Assembly: GCA_003508835.1 (NCBI GenBank)
Contig: PUFA01000183.1
Location: 124,001-188,000 of the forward strand
Length of the DNA: 64,000 nt
Direction: 5' to 3'
DNA from: Eonycteris spelaea
Lineage: Eukaryota > Chordata > Mammalia > Chiroptera > Pteropodidae
A program made the translations under genes and the position numbers. Positions within the stretch are counted from its first letter, which is position 1, and each line of letters opens with the position of its first letter. Shown one piece after another: positions 13,247 through 27,215 of this stretch. Below the pieces are notes generated by a model that worked only from the letters and a program-made list of their open reading frames with translations, made no database searches and was not told the origin of the DNA.

Positions 13247-13285
13247 TTGTTTGTGTTGTTTGTTTGTTTGTTTGTTTGTTTTTGT
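13247..13285 (+). repeat. (TTTG)n microsatellite
   Basis: About seven imperfect to perfect TTTG units followed by a T-rich stretch. Confidence 0.85.
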
Positions 13286-13299
13286 TATAAAGCCTCCTT

Positions 13300-16200
13300 A
13301 TTTTTTTTCTTACCAGAATAAATGGTCTGGAAAGATGCCACCTAGACTATGTGACGTCTCAGTCAATGGCATGGGAATGAGAAGACAAAGTAAAGATGCC
13401 TAGGAGTCCTTGCAAACATCAGAGGATAAAATTTCAGCTGAGCCATCAGGACATCCAAGAAGCCTTGAATAGGTTCTTTCAGATTCTTAGGGTGGCTGCA
13501 TTGAGCAAAGGCTTCTCCAGGGCTTTGACTGAAGTCACCTCAGAAAGCTGTGTTTCTGACAGCATAGAAAGGAACAGGGCCAGAAATCACTTCAAAATTA
13601 CCCATCCCAGTTTCACCTCTGAGAATTGAGGTATCAGGAACAAATATTGCAGGAATATTAAGAATCTGGCTACGAAACAGTCCTTAGAGATAATATTTTA
13701 GATTAAATCAAATTAATAAATATTTATTAGTACCTACTTTAAGCAAGTTACAATATTTTTCCTAAGTTGGAAGAAAACCTTCTGATGGTCAAGGGATGGA
13801 TAGAATTTAGCCCTTATAAGATCTTAGATTACTTACTAAACTTCTTCAGTCAAAATTTACAGTGCTATTTCAAGAACATGTGTCAGAAGTTTAAACAAGG
13901 AGAGTTTTGAAGTTTTTACTTACAAATACATTGAGTTCAAACTAGAAACCAAAATAACTAACTACTCCTCACTTATAGCTTATATCAGAAAAAAAGAGGA
14001 AAGACCAAGAAGAGAGAAGATTTGATAAGGTCTCTAGATATCCCAAGTCTTGAAACCTAACCAAATTAAAGTTAAAAGTTCAGAACTTTGCTTCTGAATA
14101 TATAAAACAATGTAATGACTGGTTCCATGGAAGCAAGACCACCAAGAAGCATAATGTCTCCTCTAGCATGCATGCCCTGGTGGCTGACTCTTTCTGAAAG
14201 AAATGGCTTTTCTATTCAAAGCAGTATCTGGAGAGAAGTAATTAATAGATTTTAACATAACAAATGAAAATTACTATTTCTGGTCAAGTATCCAATTTAT
14301 CTGAAAGAAATGAGAAGAGACTCCATGGTTTCTCAGGTATTTACTTTCAGCTAACTTGTTAGAAGACTCATCTTCAGGATCAGTAATTGAATATTTTACA
14401 TATTCTCAATTACTTAGAGAGGTCTGGAGATATTTGGATGTAGAATACTATGATCAAGTTATGGTACATAATTTTCAGGCAAAATTTACCTTTTTCAAGT
14501 GGATTACAAACTATCTAATTTCTTCATATGTTTATTCCTATGAAAGAATGCCATGCAAGAAACCAGACAGAGAAACAAAGATAAGAGTCATTTCCTTGTA
14601 CAAAAGTCTACACAAGAAAGGATGGTTCTCAGCACCATGCACAGATGTGGGATGTGACCCATGTACTCCTCTTTTCTTCTTAGAAAATGGTCTCCAATTA
14701 GTCTACAACACAGGATAAACTGTTGCTAACTAAGTAAAACATTCATTACTTTCTGCAACACTGAATGCCATTGAGTTATATCAGTGATTCTGAATTCATT
14801 TTCTTCCAAGGGCCTTATTTGGCCTCTAAATCTCTTTCACCACCCCTCCTCCCCTCTGTTAAAATGTGTCCTATTCACAGTGAGGCTCTTATCCAAGGAA
14901 AATAGATGGCGGTGAAGGACCTAGGGGGTGGGGACCGGCGCAGAAGGGAACTGTTTTAGAGGAGGGAAGAGGAGATAAGGGCTGCCCCACATAATACATG
15001 GACACTTATTAGAGGGTCAGAGGACTCTTGGGAAACATAAAGTTAAGTCCAAACATTCACCCCGATTCACTGGAGCATGCAAATCCATTTGAGGTTAGAG
15101 ATGCTTTTAAAAAATTAATTTTCCCCTAAATGTCTGAAATAAAGTTGTGCCATAGATAAAAAGTGGTAGCTAATGAAGAGGACTTTTCTTTTTGTAGTAC
15201 AAGAAGCTAAACGGCTGGAAAAGAACTATTTCATATTTTAGATGCAGTCCTAAATAGCTGAATAACCTTCTTATTTTGACTCACAGCTTTACACAATGGA
15301 GGCTTTCATCACATGAAGAGCCATAGCAGAGTTTTGGGCCGTTTTTTCCTCTTTATTCATTTTCTAAGCCCCATCTTTTACCCTCCTCCATTCCTATTTC
15401 CTCTGTGTGGGTTTGAATAGCTGAAGTGTGCCCACAATATGTGTGTACTAGACACATTGTTACCTCCCTTTTATCAAAAGCACCTGGTAAGGTCACCAGC
15501 CTCGTGAGTACCCTCATGGAGTTTGGCTTAACTCTTTGAATGACAAACATACAAATATATTTTTACGCTGATTTAGCAAATATTAGAAATGGTCCAATAA
15601 TCTATTTTAATATCTACTTTAAAAGCTGGAAGGAAAATAGAAACTGTCATATTTTGTTAAGTTTCCTAATTTCCTCTCTACGTGTCCTCTCTTCTTGTCT
15701 CTTTTCCCCTTGGGTTCCTAATATTAAATGTGAATTTGTTATTCCCTGGATGAATCAGTGGGAGATGAGACTATTAATTGCTTTGAAATCTAAGTCTGAA
15801 AATATCTATATACTTCACAGTCATAAAACAAGCAACCACACATATTCGGTAAAGAAAAAACAAAACAAAACAAACCCACTATATAGCAAAGTGTAAGAAT
15901 AATCAAATGCTTTGTATTTCTAAAAACCTTCAGAGGACTGTCAGCATGTAACTCTGCAAATTCCTGATTCCAGCCAAGATAAAGTTAATGGGACTAGATG
16001 TACTCTCCTGTCTGAAACAACCAAAGATCCAAAAAACTATATGAAGTAACAGTTTTAAGGCATTGGATAATAGGCAGCTTACGATAACCTAAATCAGGTG
16101 CAAAGTTACTTTAGTTAGAAGTTGTAGTTTGGGCCATGTAAAGGGGTTTAATATCTGGCATGGTGTAGGTGTAGACTGTTGGACATGCTGACCATATAAC

Positions 16201-17650
16201 CTGTGGGTACCTCTACTCTGGTTTGGATCACACAATTTGTAAGAAGTACATGAGAAATGGGTTTGGGTGAAAACAAACCTCAATCTCTGCCTCCTTTTCA
16301 CCTGGATGGAGTCTTATGATAGAATCTTACTTAATGAAGAATGAGTGCTAGACCTATCCTTGAGCATGAGTTGACCGTGTTTGGAGCCATGGCGAGAGGC
16401 AGTAGCTGTAGAAAATTGGGTAGCTGCTGTCTTCTCCCCATCTCAGCAAAGTTAATGATGGCCTTCTCAGGAGCAGCTCCTGGACCAAGATGTTCAGTGG
16501 GCAAGTGTCTGTCTGTGGCCTATGGCTTCCTTTCTCTTTTTGGATGTACTGATGGATAGATTGAAGACTAAAGTTTTGAATCCTGGCTTTAAAAATAAGT
16601 GCGGTTTGTGAAGAAGATTTTAGGGTGCTATTCATGTCCTGTTTCTTGATCTGGATGATGGTTGCCAGTGTTTATTTTGTGATAGTTCATCAGACCATAA
16701 ATTAATGATTGTGAAATTTTCTCTATATATATTATAGTTCAATAAGAAGTTATAAAAATAAGCATAGTGGTCCACATTATTTTTCTCTTTTTTCGATCCT
16801 TTATGGATTCAATTATTTCTTTATTATAGAAGAATCTATAGTAAAACTTCAGTACTGATTATTAATATTTTAATGGTGCTCTTAGAGGTCTTACATATTT
16901 TCTAATAACAAAAAAGAATTCAGTCTATTCATTCCTGCAGGTGGAGACAAAGCTGTATCATTCAAACCTATGTCCATTGTCAGGAAACCTTTCTCCTGCA
17001 ATAGAAATAAATATCCTCATTGACAAGAGCATGGTGACCATTGAACTAGTTGGGTGGCATGTTCTTAGAAATTTATCAATGCTGTCAGCAACATAAAAGC
17101 CTGGATTTTTAAATTACTACATGAATAATATTTGTTGTTATGTTTTTAATTTTAGTTTTCCTTTTTAAAAAAATTCCCAGTGTCATAAGTGAACACGATA
17201 GCTTATTTTAAAATTGTTTTAGTCTCTTCTGTGTTAAACTCTTAGATTCAGGAATTGTGTCTTTTCTGTCTTAAAACAATGTAATAATTGGCATCCTTAC
17301 TTATATGCTTATTATATTGAAAGGACAGTGCTTTCTAGAGATCTTCTTAGACTACAGATCAATTCAAACTCAACTTAGCTGACGAGATATGTACTACTAT
17401 AAAATATTGTCACCAATTTGGCCTCCAACTTCACACCAACAAATGACCCAAAATCTGTCTTAGTTTAATCCCTAGACATCTTAGCATTATCTGTTAACTG
17501 AGGTCTTCCGTAAGCTAAGAGTAGCCATATGCAGAGTAAGATGATTTTCGTATACAAGTTTAACATTTGAATTTAATGAGAGCAATTTTTCATTCCATCT
17601 TGTTGAAGATCTTTGGAAATCAAGGTAATCCCAAGCCAAGTGAGGTAATT
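13300..17650. other. unique intergenic sequence, nothing recognised
   Basis: About 4.3 kb without a recognisable gene or clear repeat. Short open frames at 13396-13629, 14356-14718, 15540-15896 and 16341-16559 show no domain, no homology I can name and no splice context, so they are not annotated as genes. Confidence 0.4.
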
Positions 17651-17662
17651 TTTTTCTAGTGC

Positions 17663-18081
17663 AATCATTTTATTTTTATTTTATTTTTAATTGAATTTAT
17701 TGGGGTGACATTGGTTAATAAAAGTATACAGGTTTCAAGTGTACAATTTAATAACTTTACATATGTATACTGCATTTTTATGTGCTAGCCACCCAAAGTC
17801 AAATCTCCTTCCATCGCCATATGTTTAACTCCGTTATCTACATCCCTCATTCCCCACCCTCCCTCTGGTAACCACTAAACTGTTGTCTGTCTATGAGTTT
17901 TTGTTTGTTTGTTTGTCTTGTTCATTTGTTGCTTTCAGTTTTGTATCCCACATATGAGTGAAATCATATGGTTCACAATTTTTTTTATTTGACATATTTT
18001 ACTTCGTGTGGTTATCTCAAGATCCATCAAGTTGTTATAGATGGCAGTATTTCATCTTTTCTTATGGCTGAATAATATTTC
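17663..18081 (-). mobile_element. LINE-1 3' end, antisense
   Basis: It reads from a T-rich tail (17663 on) through 'attggggtgacattggttaataa', 'caggtttcaagtgtacaattt' and 'ccaccctccctctggtaacc' to 'cttatggctgaataatattt'. This is the reverse complement of a laurasiatherian-type L1 3' UTR and ORF2 end. Truncated at about 420 bp. Confidence 0.85.
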
Positions 18082-18784
18082 TTTTGGAAGCTAAGCTGGA
18101 GATGGCCCCAGACAACATGAAACCAGGTGAGTAAAATTGTGATTGTGAGGAAAGCAACATGGCTGCTGTATGGCTTTATTTAGGGTTGGTGCAATCTAAC
18201 ATTAAGAAAGGGTTAAAGAAGGCTGTGTCTGGAAAAGCTGCCATTACCTTAACAATTATATTCATGGGACTCTGAGGAGACACCTGTAAGCATCTGTCTG
18301 CCTTGGTCATAGTACAGTCCATCTGACCACATCTGTGAAGAATGATGTAGATGCAGGACCTTCAGGGGAGCATGCCTGGAAGACAAAGGTACTACTAAGA
18401 ACATCTGTGAGAAATGAGTGTTCAGATCCAGAAGAAGTAGAGGCTTGGATTAGTAGAGAGATTCCAACAGAGAGCTGGAAGAGATCATAGTCACCTGGAA
18501 GAAGAGAGTGGCACCAGAAACAACCAACCAGTATTCACTGAACATGTATTTTGTTCTAGGAGCTATAAGCATTGAACACAGAAGTCAAATAGACTGCTTT
18601 CAGAGAGTGCACAGTCTAGGTCAGAGAAGGTTCATCATTGAGTTCAAATTAGCCAAAACTTAAATAATAAGAGTTTTAAGATTACTATGAGAGAGTAAAG
18701 GATTCATATAGCAGTTGTCCACATGCCCACATGATTTCAAGTTCTTTTTCTCTTAAAGATTCAAAGTTAAAGAAATCTGGCATC
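18082..18784. other. unique intergenic sequence, nothing recognised
   Basis: Moderately GC-richer than its surroundings, with no frame or motif I can assign. Confidence 0.4.
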
Positions 18785-19770
18785 GAAATTTATAAAGAAC
18801 TCATACTACTCAATACTAAAAAAAAAAAAAATCCAATTAAAAAAAATGGACAGAGGACCTGAATAGACATTTCTCCAAAGAGGATATACAGATGGACAGT
18901 AGACATATGAAAAGATGCTCAATATCCCTAAATATCAGAGAAATGCAAATTAAATCCATACCTGTCAGAATGGCTATCATCAATAAATCAACAAAAAGTG
19001 TTGGCGAGTATGCAGAGAAAAGGGAAGCCTCTTACTTTATTGGTGGGATTATAAATTGGTGCAGCCACTATGGAAAATAGTTTAGAGTTTCCTCAAAAAA
19101 TTAAAAAATACAACTATCTTATGACCCAGCAATTTCCCTTTAGTTATTTATCTGAAGAAATCTAAAATACTAGTTTAAAAAGATCTATGCACCCGTATGT
19201 TCTTTGCAGCACTACTTACAATAGCCAAGATATGGTAGCAACCTAAATTCCCAACCATAGACAATTAGATAAAGAAGATGTGGTACATATATACAATGAA
19301 ATATTACCCAGGCATAAAAAAGTGAAATCTTACCATTTGTGACAACATAGATGGATCGAGAGGGTATTATGTTAAGTTAAATAACGTAGACAGAGAAAGA
19401 CAAATACTAGATAATCTCACTTATATGTTGAATTTAAAGAACAAAATAAATAAACAATACAGAAACAGACTCATAGATACAGAGTACAAATTGATGGTTG
19501 CCAGATGGAAGGGAGATTGGAGGGCTGGGTGAAAAAGGGGAAGGGGTTAAGAAGTACAAATTGGTAGTTGCAAAATAGTCATGGGGATGTAAAGTACAGC
19601 ATAGAGAATATAGTCAGTAATATTGTAACAACTATATACAGTGCCAGGTGAGTACTAGACTTATTAAGGGGATCACTTCATAAATTATGTGAATGTCTAA
19701 CCACTATGCTGTACACCTGAAACTAATATAAAATAATATTGAGTATCAACTGTAACTGAAAAAAAAGTTA
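18785..19770 (+). mobile_element. LINE-1 3' end, sense
   Basis: It begins in the last part of ORF2 ('aagaactcatactactcaata', then 'gacagaggacctgaatagac') and runs through the 3' UTR to 'tgtacacctgaaactaata' and 'caactgtaactgaaaaaaaag' near 19765. The 3' UTR differs from the copies at 8.4 kb and 27.2 kb, so it belongs to a different L1 subfamily. Frames are broken. Confidence 0.85.
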
Positions 19771-22345
19771 AGAAAACTGGTCTGGATGAAGATGATGCCT
19801 TTAACCAAAGCCCATGGACAGGAGGAAACAGTGAGTTTCTCCAAATGAATTTCCCAAAAAGATAGAAAGAGAGGAATCTGTAGACTGGCTCTTACCCTGA
19901 ACCAGCTGTTGAGGAGAGAGTGTGTTTGAGGAGCCATTGGAGTGTGAGTGCTGGAGTGTACCCCCAGGGGGCAGTCTGATGGCTGAAACGGTGCCTGACA
20001 AAATGAGTCTGAGAGTGTTAACATGTTGGACTCAGACTCATTTGGTTGTGGGAACCACTAGGTGAGCATTGTACTGGGAAGAGGGAGTTGAGCTTGATGA
20101 ACTTCCAGGGATTGTGCAGGAATTGGAGTGAAGGCCTAGTTCAGGCCCATAGCCTTGGTCATGAACAACTGCAATATACTTCATCCCTATGGAAATGGCA
20201 TGGTCACTAGAGGACTTGTTTGGACCATAATGTGGCAACATGATGGCTTTGTAGCATCCCTGAAGGTCACCTCAAAGGATGCATGTGAGTTCCTGCTCCA
20301 GTAGTAAGGCTGGAAAGCCTTCAGATTCTAGTTAACACTCAGGAATTCTGGGCTATACTAGCATATGCAGTAGGGAGATGGGGGAATTGGAGGTGGGATT
20401 ATAGAAATAGAGGGACTGGATTTTCTGCTATAAGGACCATGTGAGAAATTTAGTATTTTATATTGGGTCTCCATTGGGAAATGTTTCCTTCCCAGATTCC
20501 AAATGGATTTATCTCTATACACATTTCTAGTTACTATTCAGGGGTTTTCTTACATATACAATGCATATTTTAAATTATTAAAACTGTCTACTTATAGTCC
20601 TCCATCAGAAAGAAAAAGGATCAAAGAACTTAACCTAATTCCAGTTTATCTACCAATCCTTTTATTTTCAAATTGTTCAATGTTTTAAAACATTTAAGAT
20701 ACACAGATTATATTTCAGTTGGAAGATTATATCTCATGTAACATTTTGATTTTCTAGCTGTTCACTTATCTTAAATTTTAACTAAATCCTCAGCTTAGGG
20801 ATTGAAGCAGAAAGATCAACTGCAAATCAAAGCAAGGAGAGAATAGGGACTTGAGTAGTTGGAGGATAAAGGGTTTTCTGCTTTGCTAAGTTTTGGGGAA
20901 TGAAGGAAATGATATAGCAAAGTAGAGACCAACCTCAGTGCCCTGGGATATCTGGCATATAAATATAATGTGTTGTACAAAGAGTAAGATGGTCTCTATG
21001 TGATGTGGTCAAAGGTAGAGCCCCAACTCTACATCCCTGGCTCAGGAAATCCTGCACTGACAACAGGAAACAGAAAAAAGTAGGCTGAAATCTTAAGGCT
21101 TAGAGAGACTCGTTACCTTTGGAAGAGGGTTAGCGGGCTGAGCAAAGGAAGCAATATGAACAGTGAGAGGAGAGGAGGAAATCAGTTACTCAAAACAACT
21201 AGGCTCAGAAGGGAGAAATTTTCCCCTCCGAGATTACAGGAAGCTGGTCCAGAACTCTGCAGGGCCTGAATAGGCAGAGGAAGGATTGTGAAGGCTGATA
21301 AAGAGGGTGGCTGCAACACTGGCTCTGCCTGTTTTAATTGATCTGACATGGAGAGGAAGAAGAATAGTGGGAGCCCGGAAAAGGGCATGTGGCTCTGATG
21401 ATGATAATGGGAGTTGCTGCATTTATTGGAAGGGGGTGGGGGTGGGGAGAGACACAGTTCTATAGTTGTCAAGACTGGACAGTTTAAAAATCACATATCT
21501 AGAAAACGATCACCCAGTAAGGATAAGTGGTATTGAGACAGTTTTACAGAAAGAAAATTGTACTCACTCATACTTGCACTTGTAAGATTCAACTTTACAG
21601 CTACAGAATTTTAGATACACATGAAACAGAATCATGTTCTAAAGTGCTCCCAGGAATAGCCACTCTCTGAATTGAGGTCTCCAGATTCTGGAGGTGACAC
21701 TGGATTTTACCCACAGCAGCACTGTTAACTCATTACTGATTTCAAGCAAAACTTTTCATTGTTGAATGAGAGATTAATTCCTATAATCCCTAGTATGCAT
21801 GTAAATAGAAGGAAGACAGATCTCACTGCCTTCCATATATATAAGCCCATGACTACATTCTTAAAACACTATTTCATTTATGTGCTAAAGGCAACTAAGA
21901 CACTTAGTATTATTAATGACATTATGGGCCTTAAAAGATTGTTTACTGGAAAGTTTTTGAGAAATTTACAGATGGGAAATAGAAGTCACCATAAGTCTGC
22001 TGGTTCTCTGCCCATTTTTTTTTAAAGGTAGGAAATGTCCCTTTTGATGTGAGATTGTCTCACCATGGTATAAACTGTAGTGAGTAGACTGGGTCAAGTG
22101 TCAGAGGAGTTGAGTGAACAAAAGGGTGTGTGTGGGTGGTCATTGCACAAAGGACCAGTTTCAGGCAAGATGTTCAAGTTTGGTTTCAGGAAAGTGCTCT
22201 CGCATTGCCTGCCAAGGAGATGGGGGTTAATTGTGTAGGAAAGTGTAGGAGGAAACTGATGTTAGTAGAACATCTAACTGGTTACTTTAAAATTTAACTG
22301 GATTCTGTATCAAGTAGAGTGTATGTGTGTCTGTATTTAATTCTC
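19771..22345. other. unique intergenic sequence, nothing recognised
   Basis: No gene or definite repeat. The purine-rich strand at 21160-21450 opens several antisense frames, but none resembles a known protein. Confidence 0.4.
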
Positions 22346-22349
22346 ACAC

Positions 22350-22500
22350 ACACAGAAAAAACCCTATGAAATAAGAATCAATAGTCCCATTGCACAGATT
22401 AGAAAATAAACTCAGTAATCTTAGTCGAGTTGGTCACACAGAGGTATTGACAGGTGTAGTAATGTATAAAACAAATATTTGACATTGACTCCTATGCTTT
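22350..22500 (-). repeat. MIR-like SINE fragment (antisense)
   Basis: 'agtcccattgcacagattagaaaataaactcag' followed by 'gtcacacagaggtattgacagg' is the antisense MIR core in the expected order. Confidence 0.6.
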
Positions 22501-22579
22501 TGCTTTTAAAAAATAATTCACTTTTCTATTTAGTGTTTTGTGTATATACATATGTGTATATACATAATTTTATTTTCAT

Positions 22580-22675
22580 TTAAAAAGTGGAGTTGGCAGA
22601 CAGCAGATAGTAAAGTTTCCTTGTGGAATGTCAGACACTTAGGACAGAAATTGGAGAAAAGATATTATGGAGTGA
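22580..22675 (+). repeat. direct duplication, copy 1
   Basis: A 96-bp segment (from 'taaaaagtggagttggcag' to 'attatggagtga') that recurs at 23154-23250 with only about three differences. It resembles no repeat family known to me. The flanks of the two copies differ. Confidence 0.9.
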
Positions 22676-23153
22676 AATTTTCTCAAAGTGCCATATTTAA
22701 AGCTTTCCTTGCATGACAGCTGTCACCACTGTGCAATGATTAGGGGTAAGCAGAGCGCCCAGTAGCCCTCTCCATTTCACTAGTTCACCACCATGTGGTA
22801 CTTAGTATATGGTCCTGGATAAATCTTTATATTAGTCCTCATTGCAAATGCTCAGGAATTTAGAGCATTCAAAGCAGGAAATTACACCATCAGAAACATT
22901 GTCTTTGAATCTTGACACTTGCTCAAGGTCAGGTCACCCGAGGGGTCATCATCATCATCTTATGACCTGTGTAGGACCTTGTGGTTCTGGAACCATTCCA
23001 GGTGTGGGAGGTGACAACGTCTTGGAAAATTTTACCTGGCTTGTAGAAACATGGTCAGATGGTTTTGTCATCTGCCCTGTAAATACTATCTCTATAACTC
23101 TTCACTGAATAGAAATGTGAGGTATGAATCAATTGTAAAATCAGATTTACTCT

Positions 23154-23250
23154 TTAAAAAGTGGAGTTGGCAGACAGCAGACAGTAAAGTTTCCTTGTGG
23201 AATTTCAGACACTTAGGACAGAAATGTGGAGAAAAGATATTATGGAGTGA
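23154..23250 (+). repeat. direct duplication, copy 2
   Basis: Second copy of the 96-97 bp segment at 22580-22675, in the same orientation, starting about 570 bp downstream. It abuts a MIR remnant (23270 on), which copy 1 does not. Confidence 0.9.
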
Positions 23251-23269
23251 CAGCGATAAGTACATAGGG

Positions 23270-23395
23270 CATCTAGGACTGCTGTGAGGATTAAATGAAT
23301 AAATATACTCAAAACACTTAAAACAGTATCTGACAAACTGCAAGCACCAACTGTGTTAGCTATTATTGTTATTATTAGTATTATTGTTACTGATA
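23270..23395 (+). repeat. MIR-like SINE fragment, 3' part
   Basis: 'gctgtgaggattaaatgaataaatatactcaaaacacttaaaacagtatctgac' followed by 'ttagctattattgttattattag' is the MIR 3' half in sense orientation. Confidence 0.65.
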
Positions 23396-23399
23396 TTCT

Positions 23400-25215
23400 T
23401 GTCTTAAACGTGTGTTATTTTCTAAATAACTTTAATTTTTGCAGCAGATTGTTAAAAGAAAAAAATGAACTGATCAAAAGTAAGCCCTAAAGATTCATTT
23501 ATTGAACAAGTTTTTCTCTGTCACCTTTTCCTTTTTTCTTAAACTTTACAATTCCCCCTTTGTATTTTCACAAAAGTTCCTTATTTCAATTGACAGAGAT
23601 AGAATTGTGGAGGGAATGATTAAAATATCTCCACTTGTGGCAAATATTGTACAGGACTTAATATATTGCCTGGTACAGTCATGTCTTGGTACCCTAAAGA
23701 GATTTAGTTTGATTTCAGTTTTGCCTTTGTTTAAGGGAGAATTTTAGTTTTTAATTTCACTTTTTTTCTAAGTTATATCAGCATATACTTTATCTCCTTC
23801 TACTGCTATCAAAACTTCTGTGAGGTCTTATATCTCTGATCTATGCTTTTGATTTAGAAAAGTGGTTGCTTCTCGAAGATTTAACAATTTTGCAGTGATA
23901 TATTTAGTTACAATTCTCATTTGTTGAATTAATCTTTTTTTCTATTTAAATGCTTTCTGTATATTTTAAATTTCTGTTTAATCCTTTTTATTTCTTTTGT
24001 GGAATCTTTGAAGTAGATAAACTCTTTCTAGAGTGGCCATTTATGACAGGTTTATGTGGAAGAATCAGTGTCATATTTCAGCTAGTAGAAATATTAATAT
24101 TCAGGGTGTGTATGTAAGAGAGTCACTGAAACTTTATCTCTCTCTGTCTAATTATACTCAGTATTTTGTCTCCTAGTTTTATTGATAGACTATTCCATGC
24201 AAAGTCTTTTGTCTCTGTGATTCCTCATTAAGTTACCTTCCATGCTTTCTGAAGCTACAAAGAGTACCTATACTTCCTGGCTCAAACAAGAGATCATTGG
24301 ATTTGTCCCTATAAGGTACAAATCTCATAACACTGTGCACTGTTGATGCTCTGAGATCTGCAGCTTTGAGCATTCCCTCTTGTTATCTTAATTTTATTGC
24401 TTTTGTCAGCTTTTCTAATGTACTATATTTCATGATTGCATAGAATTCCTAGTTTGCCATAAACAGTTGCATTTCTATTTCTTCTTGTTCACTCTGCTGT
24501 TTTTCTTCAATTTCAGTGGTATTTTAAATGACCAATTTTGAAAAGACCTACAACATTAACGTTAGTAATTTAAAAACTCTTTTCTTCCTCTCTCAGATAG
24601 CTCTGCAGGAAAAAAAAAAAGGAGAAATTTTGTTGTTGTTAAGTGGTTAAATGTTGAGTGCAGAGAGCCACTTGGGATTGTTGAAATTTTAGATAAAATA
24701 TCTTGAAGAGTTAATTTTCATGGAGGGTGGTAGGAAAGAAAAAACAAGGGATGGGACATACCCCAGTGCTGTAGTCAGTGGACACACATAAGTACATATT
24801 TATAAAAGACATTGGACCTAATTGGGCAAGTATCTGTTCTGATTATTGGTCTGTACTTAGCGTTTTTGTTATGCTATCCCATTTTGTTACAGATTTTGAA
24901 CATTATCCATCTACCCAACACAATGCAGAGATTTAACTGTTAACTGTTTGAACACTTCAGTCAGTGTGGATAGAAAATTTAAAAGAGTTTATTAATTTTC
25001 CCCCACTGACTAAATTAACCAGGTAATTGCCATCAGTCTAAAGTATTAACCTGATGCTGATATCAGCTTTTCTATCTATTTCTCTTCGTTCTTTTTGACT
25101 TTACAGACAAATTAACTGCAGTGGCTTTGCCTCTTACTCAAATATTTTATTTATGAATAGCATCCTCTGATCCATATTTTCTTTGTTAACATCAAAGCAA
25201 TTTGTATGTTAACAA
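23400..25215. other. unique intergenic sequence, nothing recognised
   Basis: AT-rich with T-rich blocks. No gene, RNA or clear repeat. Confidence 0.4.
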
Positions 25216-27215
25216 TAAACTGAAAACCCTAAAGACTCCACAAGAACACTACTAGAAACAACAAGCAAATACAGTAAAGTCTCTGGATACAAAATCAATG
25301 CTCAAAAATCCATAGCATTCCCATACTCTAATAACAAAGTATCAGAAAAAAGAAATGGAAAAAAAATCCTTTTGTAATTGCAACAAAAAGAACAAAATGC
25401 CTAGGAATAAATTTAATGAAACACGTGAAGGACCTATATAATGAAAACTACAATACCCTATTAAAATAAATCAAAGAAGGTACAAAGAAATGGAAAGATA
25501 CTCCGTGTTCTTGGATTAGAAAAATCAATATATTTAAAATGACCATATTACCTAAAGCATAATACAGATTTAATGCAATCCTCTTCAAAATCTCATTGGC
25601 ATTTTTTAAAGAAATAGAGCAAGAAATCATCAGATTTGTATGGAAGTACAAAAGACCTCAAGTTGCCGCCATCCTGAGAAAAAAGAACGAGGCTGGAGGC
25701 ATCCACTGCCCAACTTCAAATTATGCTACAAAGCACAGTAATCAAAACACATGGTATTGGCTGCAAAAATACACATGGACCAGTGGAAAGAACTGAGAGT
25801 CCAGAAGTAAACCCATATTGATATGGGCAAATAATTTTAGACAAAGAAGCCAAAAACATACGTGGAGAAAGAAAGCCTCTTCAATAAATGGTGCTGGGAA
25901 AATTGAAGGCTAGCAAAAGAATGAAACTAGACTGTTGTCTATCACCACACACCAAAATTAACTTAAAATGGATTAAGGACCTCAATATAAGACCTGAAAC
26001 AATAAAATTCATAGAAGAAAACATAGGAACTAAACTCAAGGACTTTGGACTTAAAGAGGATTTTATGAATTTGACTCAAAGGCAAGGGAAGTAAAAGCAA
26101 AAATAAATAAATGAGACTACATCAAACTCGAAAGCTTCTGCTTAACAAAAGAAATCATCAACAAGGTAAAGAGACAGACATTCAAATGGGAAATATATTT
26201 GACAGCAATGCCTCCAATAAGGGCCTAATATCCAAAATACAAAGAACTCATATGACTCAATAACAACAAAAATCAAATGATTCAATCAAAAAATGGGCAG
26301 GGGACCTGAACAGACGCTTCTCCCTAGAGGACATACAAATGGCCAACAAATATATGAAAAGATGCTCAACATTGCTAGCTATTAGGGAAATACAAATCAA
26401 AACCACAATGAGATACCATCTCACACCTGTTAGAATAGCTATAGTCAACAGGGCAAGTTGTAACAAATGTTAGAGAGGATACAGAGAAAAAGGATCCCTC
26501 ATACACTGCTGGAGGACTGCAAAGTGGTACAGTCACTATGGAAAACAGCATGGAGGTTCCTCAGAAAACTAAGAATTGATCTACCATATGATCCAGCAAT
26601 CCCTCTACTGGGTATTTACCCCAAAGACTTGAAAACCCATATCCTAAAAGATATTTGCATACTGATGTTCATAGCAGCATTATTCACAGTGACCAAGACA
26701 TGGAAACAACCGAAGTGTCCTACGATAGATGAATTAGCTAAAGAAGCTGTGGTACATATATACAATGTAATATTATTCAGCCATAAGACGAGATGAAATA
26801 CTGCCATTTGTGACAACATGGGTGGACCTCAAGATAATCATGTTAAGCGAAATGAGCCAGACAGAGAAAGTTGAAAAATCACATGATATCACTTATACAT
26901 GGGATCTAAACCTAAAAGCAACAAATGAGCAGGACAAACAAACAGAGACTGAGGGGCATAGACAATGGACTAGTGGTTACCAGAGGGTAGAAGGTGGGGG
27001 AGGAAGGGAGAGATAGACAGGGTAAAGGGAGTCAAGTATAGGGTGTAGGGGTAGGATGAATTGGGTAAAAGGGACCAAATATATGGTAGCCGAAGGAAAC
27101 TGAATTCTGGATGGTAATCACAAAAGAATATATAGATGTCAAATTATAATGTACACCTGAAATATATAATATTAACCAATGTTACCCCAATAAACTTAAT
27201 AAAAATTAAAAATAA
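25216..27215 (+). mobile_element. 5'-truncated LINE-1, ORF2 C-terminal half plus 3' UTR
   Basis: About 2 kb of L1 in sense orientation and the best preserved in the window. It starts in ORF2 just downstream of the RT active site ('gaaaaccctaaagactccac' at 25221). It keeps open stretches such as 26467-26796, whose product reads YDPAIPLLGIYPKD, an L1 ORF2 C-terminal signature, with FIAALFTV and YNVILFSHK nearby. The 3' end 'attaaccaatgttaccccaa' plus 'taaacttaataaaaatt' is the form I associate with bat L1s. Several stops and frameshifts make it inactive. Confidence 0.88.

Noticed and set aside
14356..14718. 120-codon open frame on the plus strand
   Set aside because: Does not begin with ATG in the sequence, has no recognisable domain and shows no flanking splice signals.
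16341..16635. Overlapping open frames on both strands, possible processed pseudogene
   Set aside because: I could not match either product to a known protein, and no poly(A) tail or target duplication was seen.
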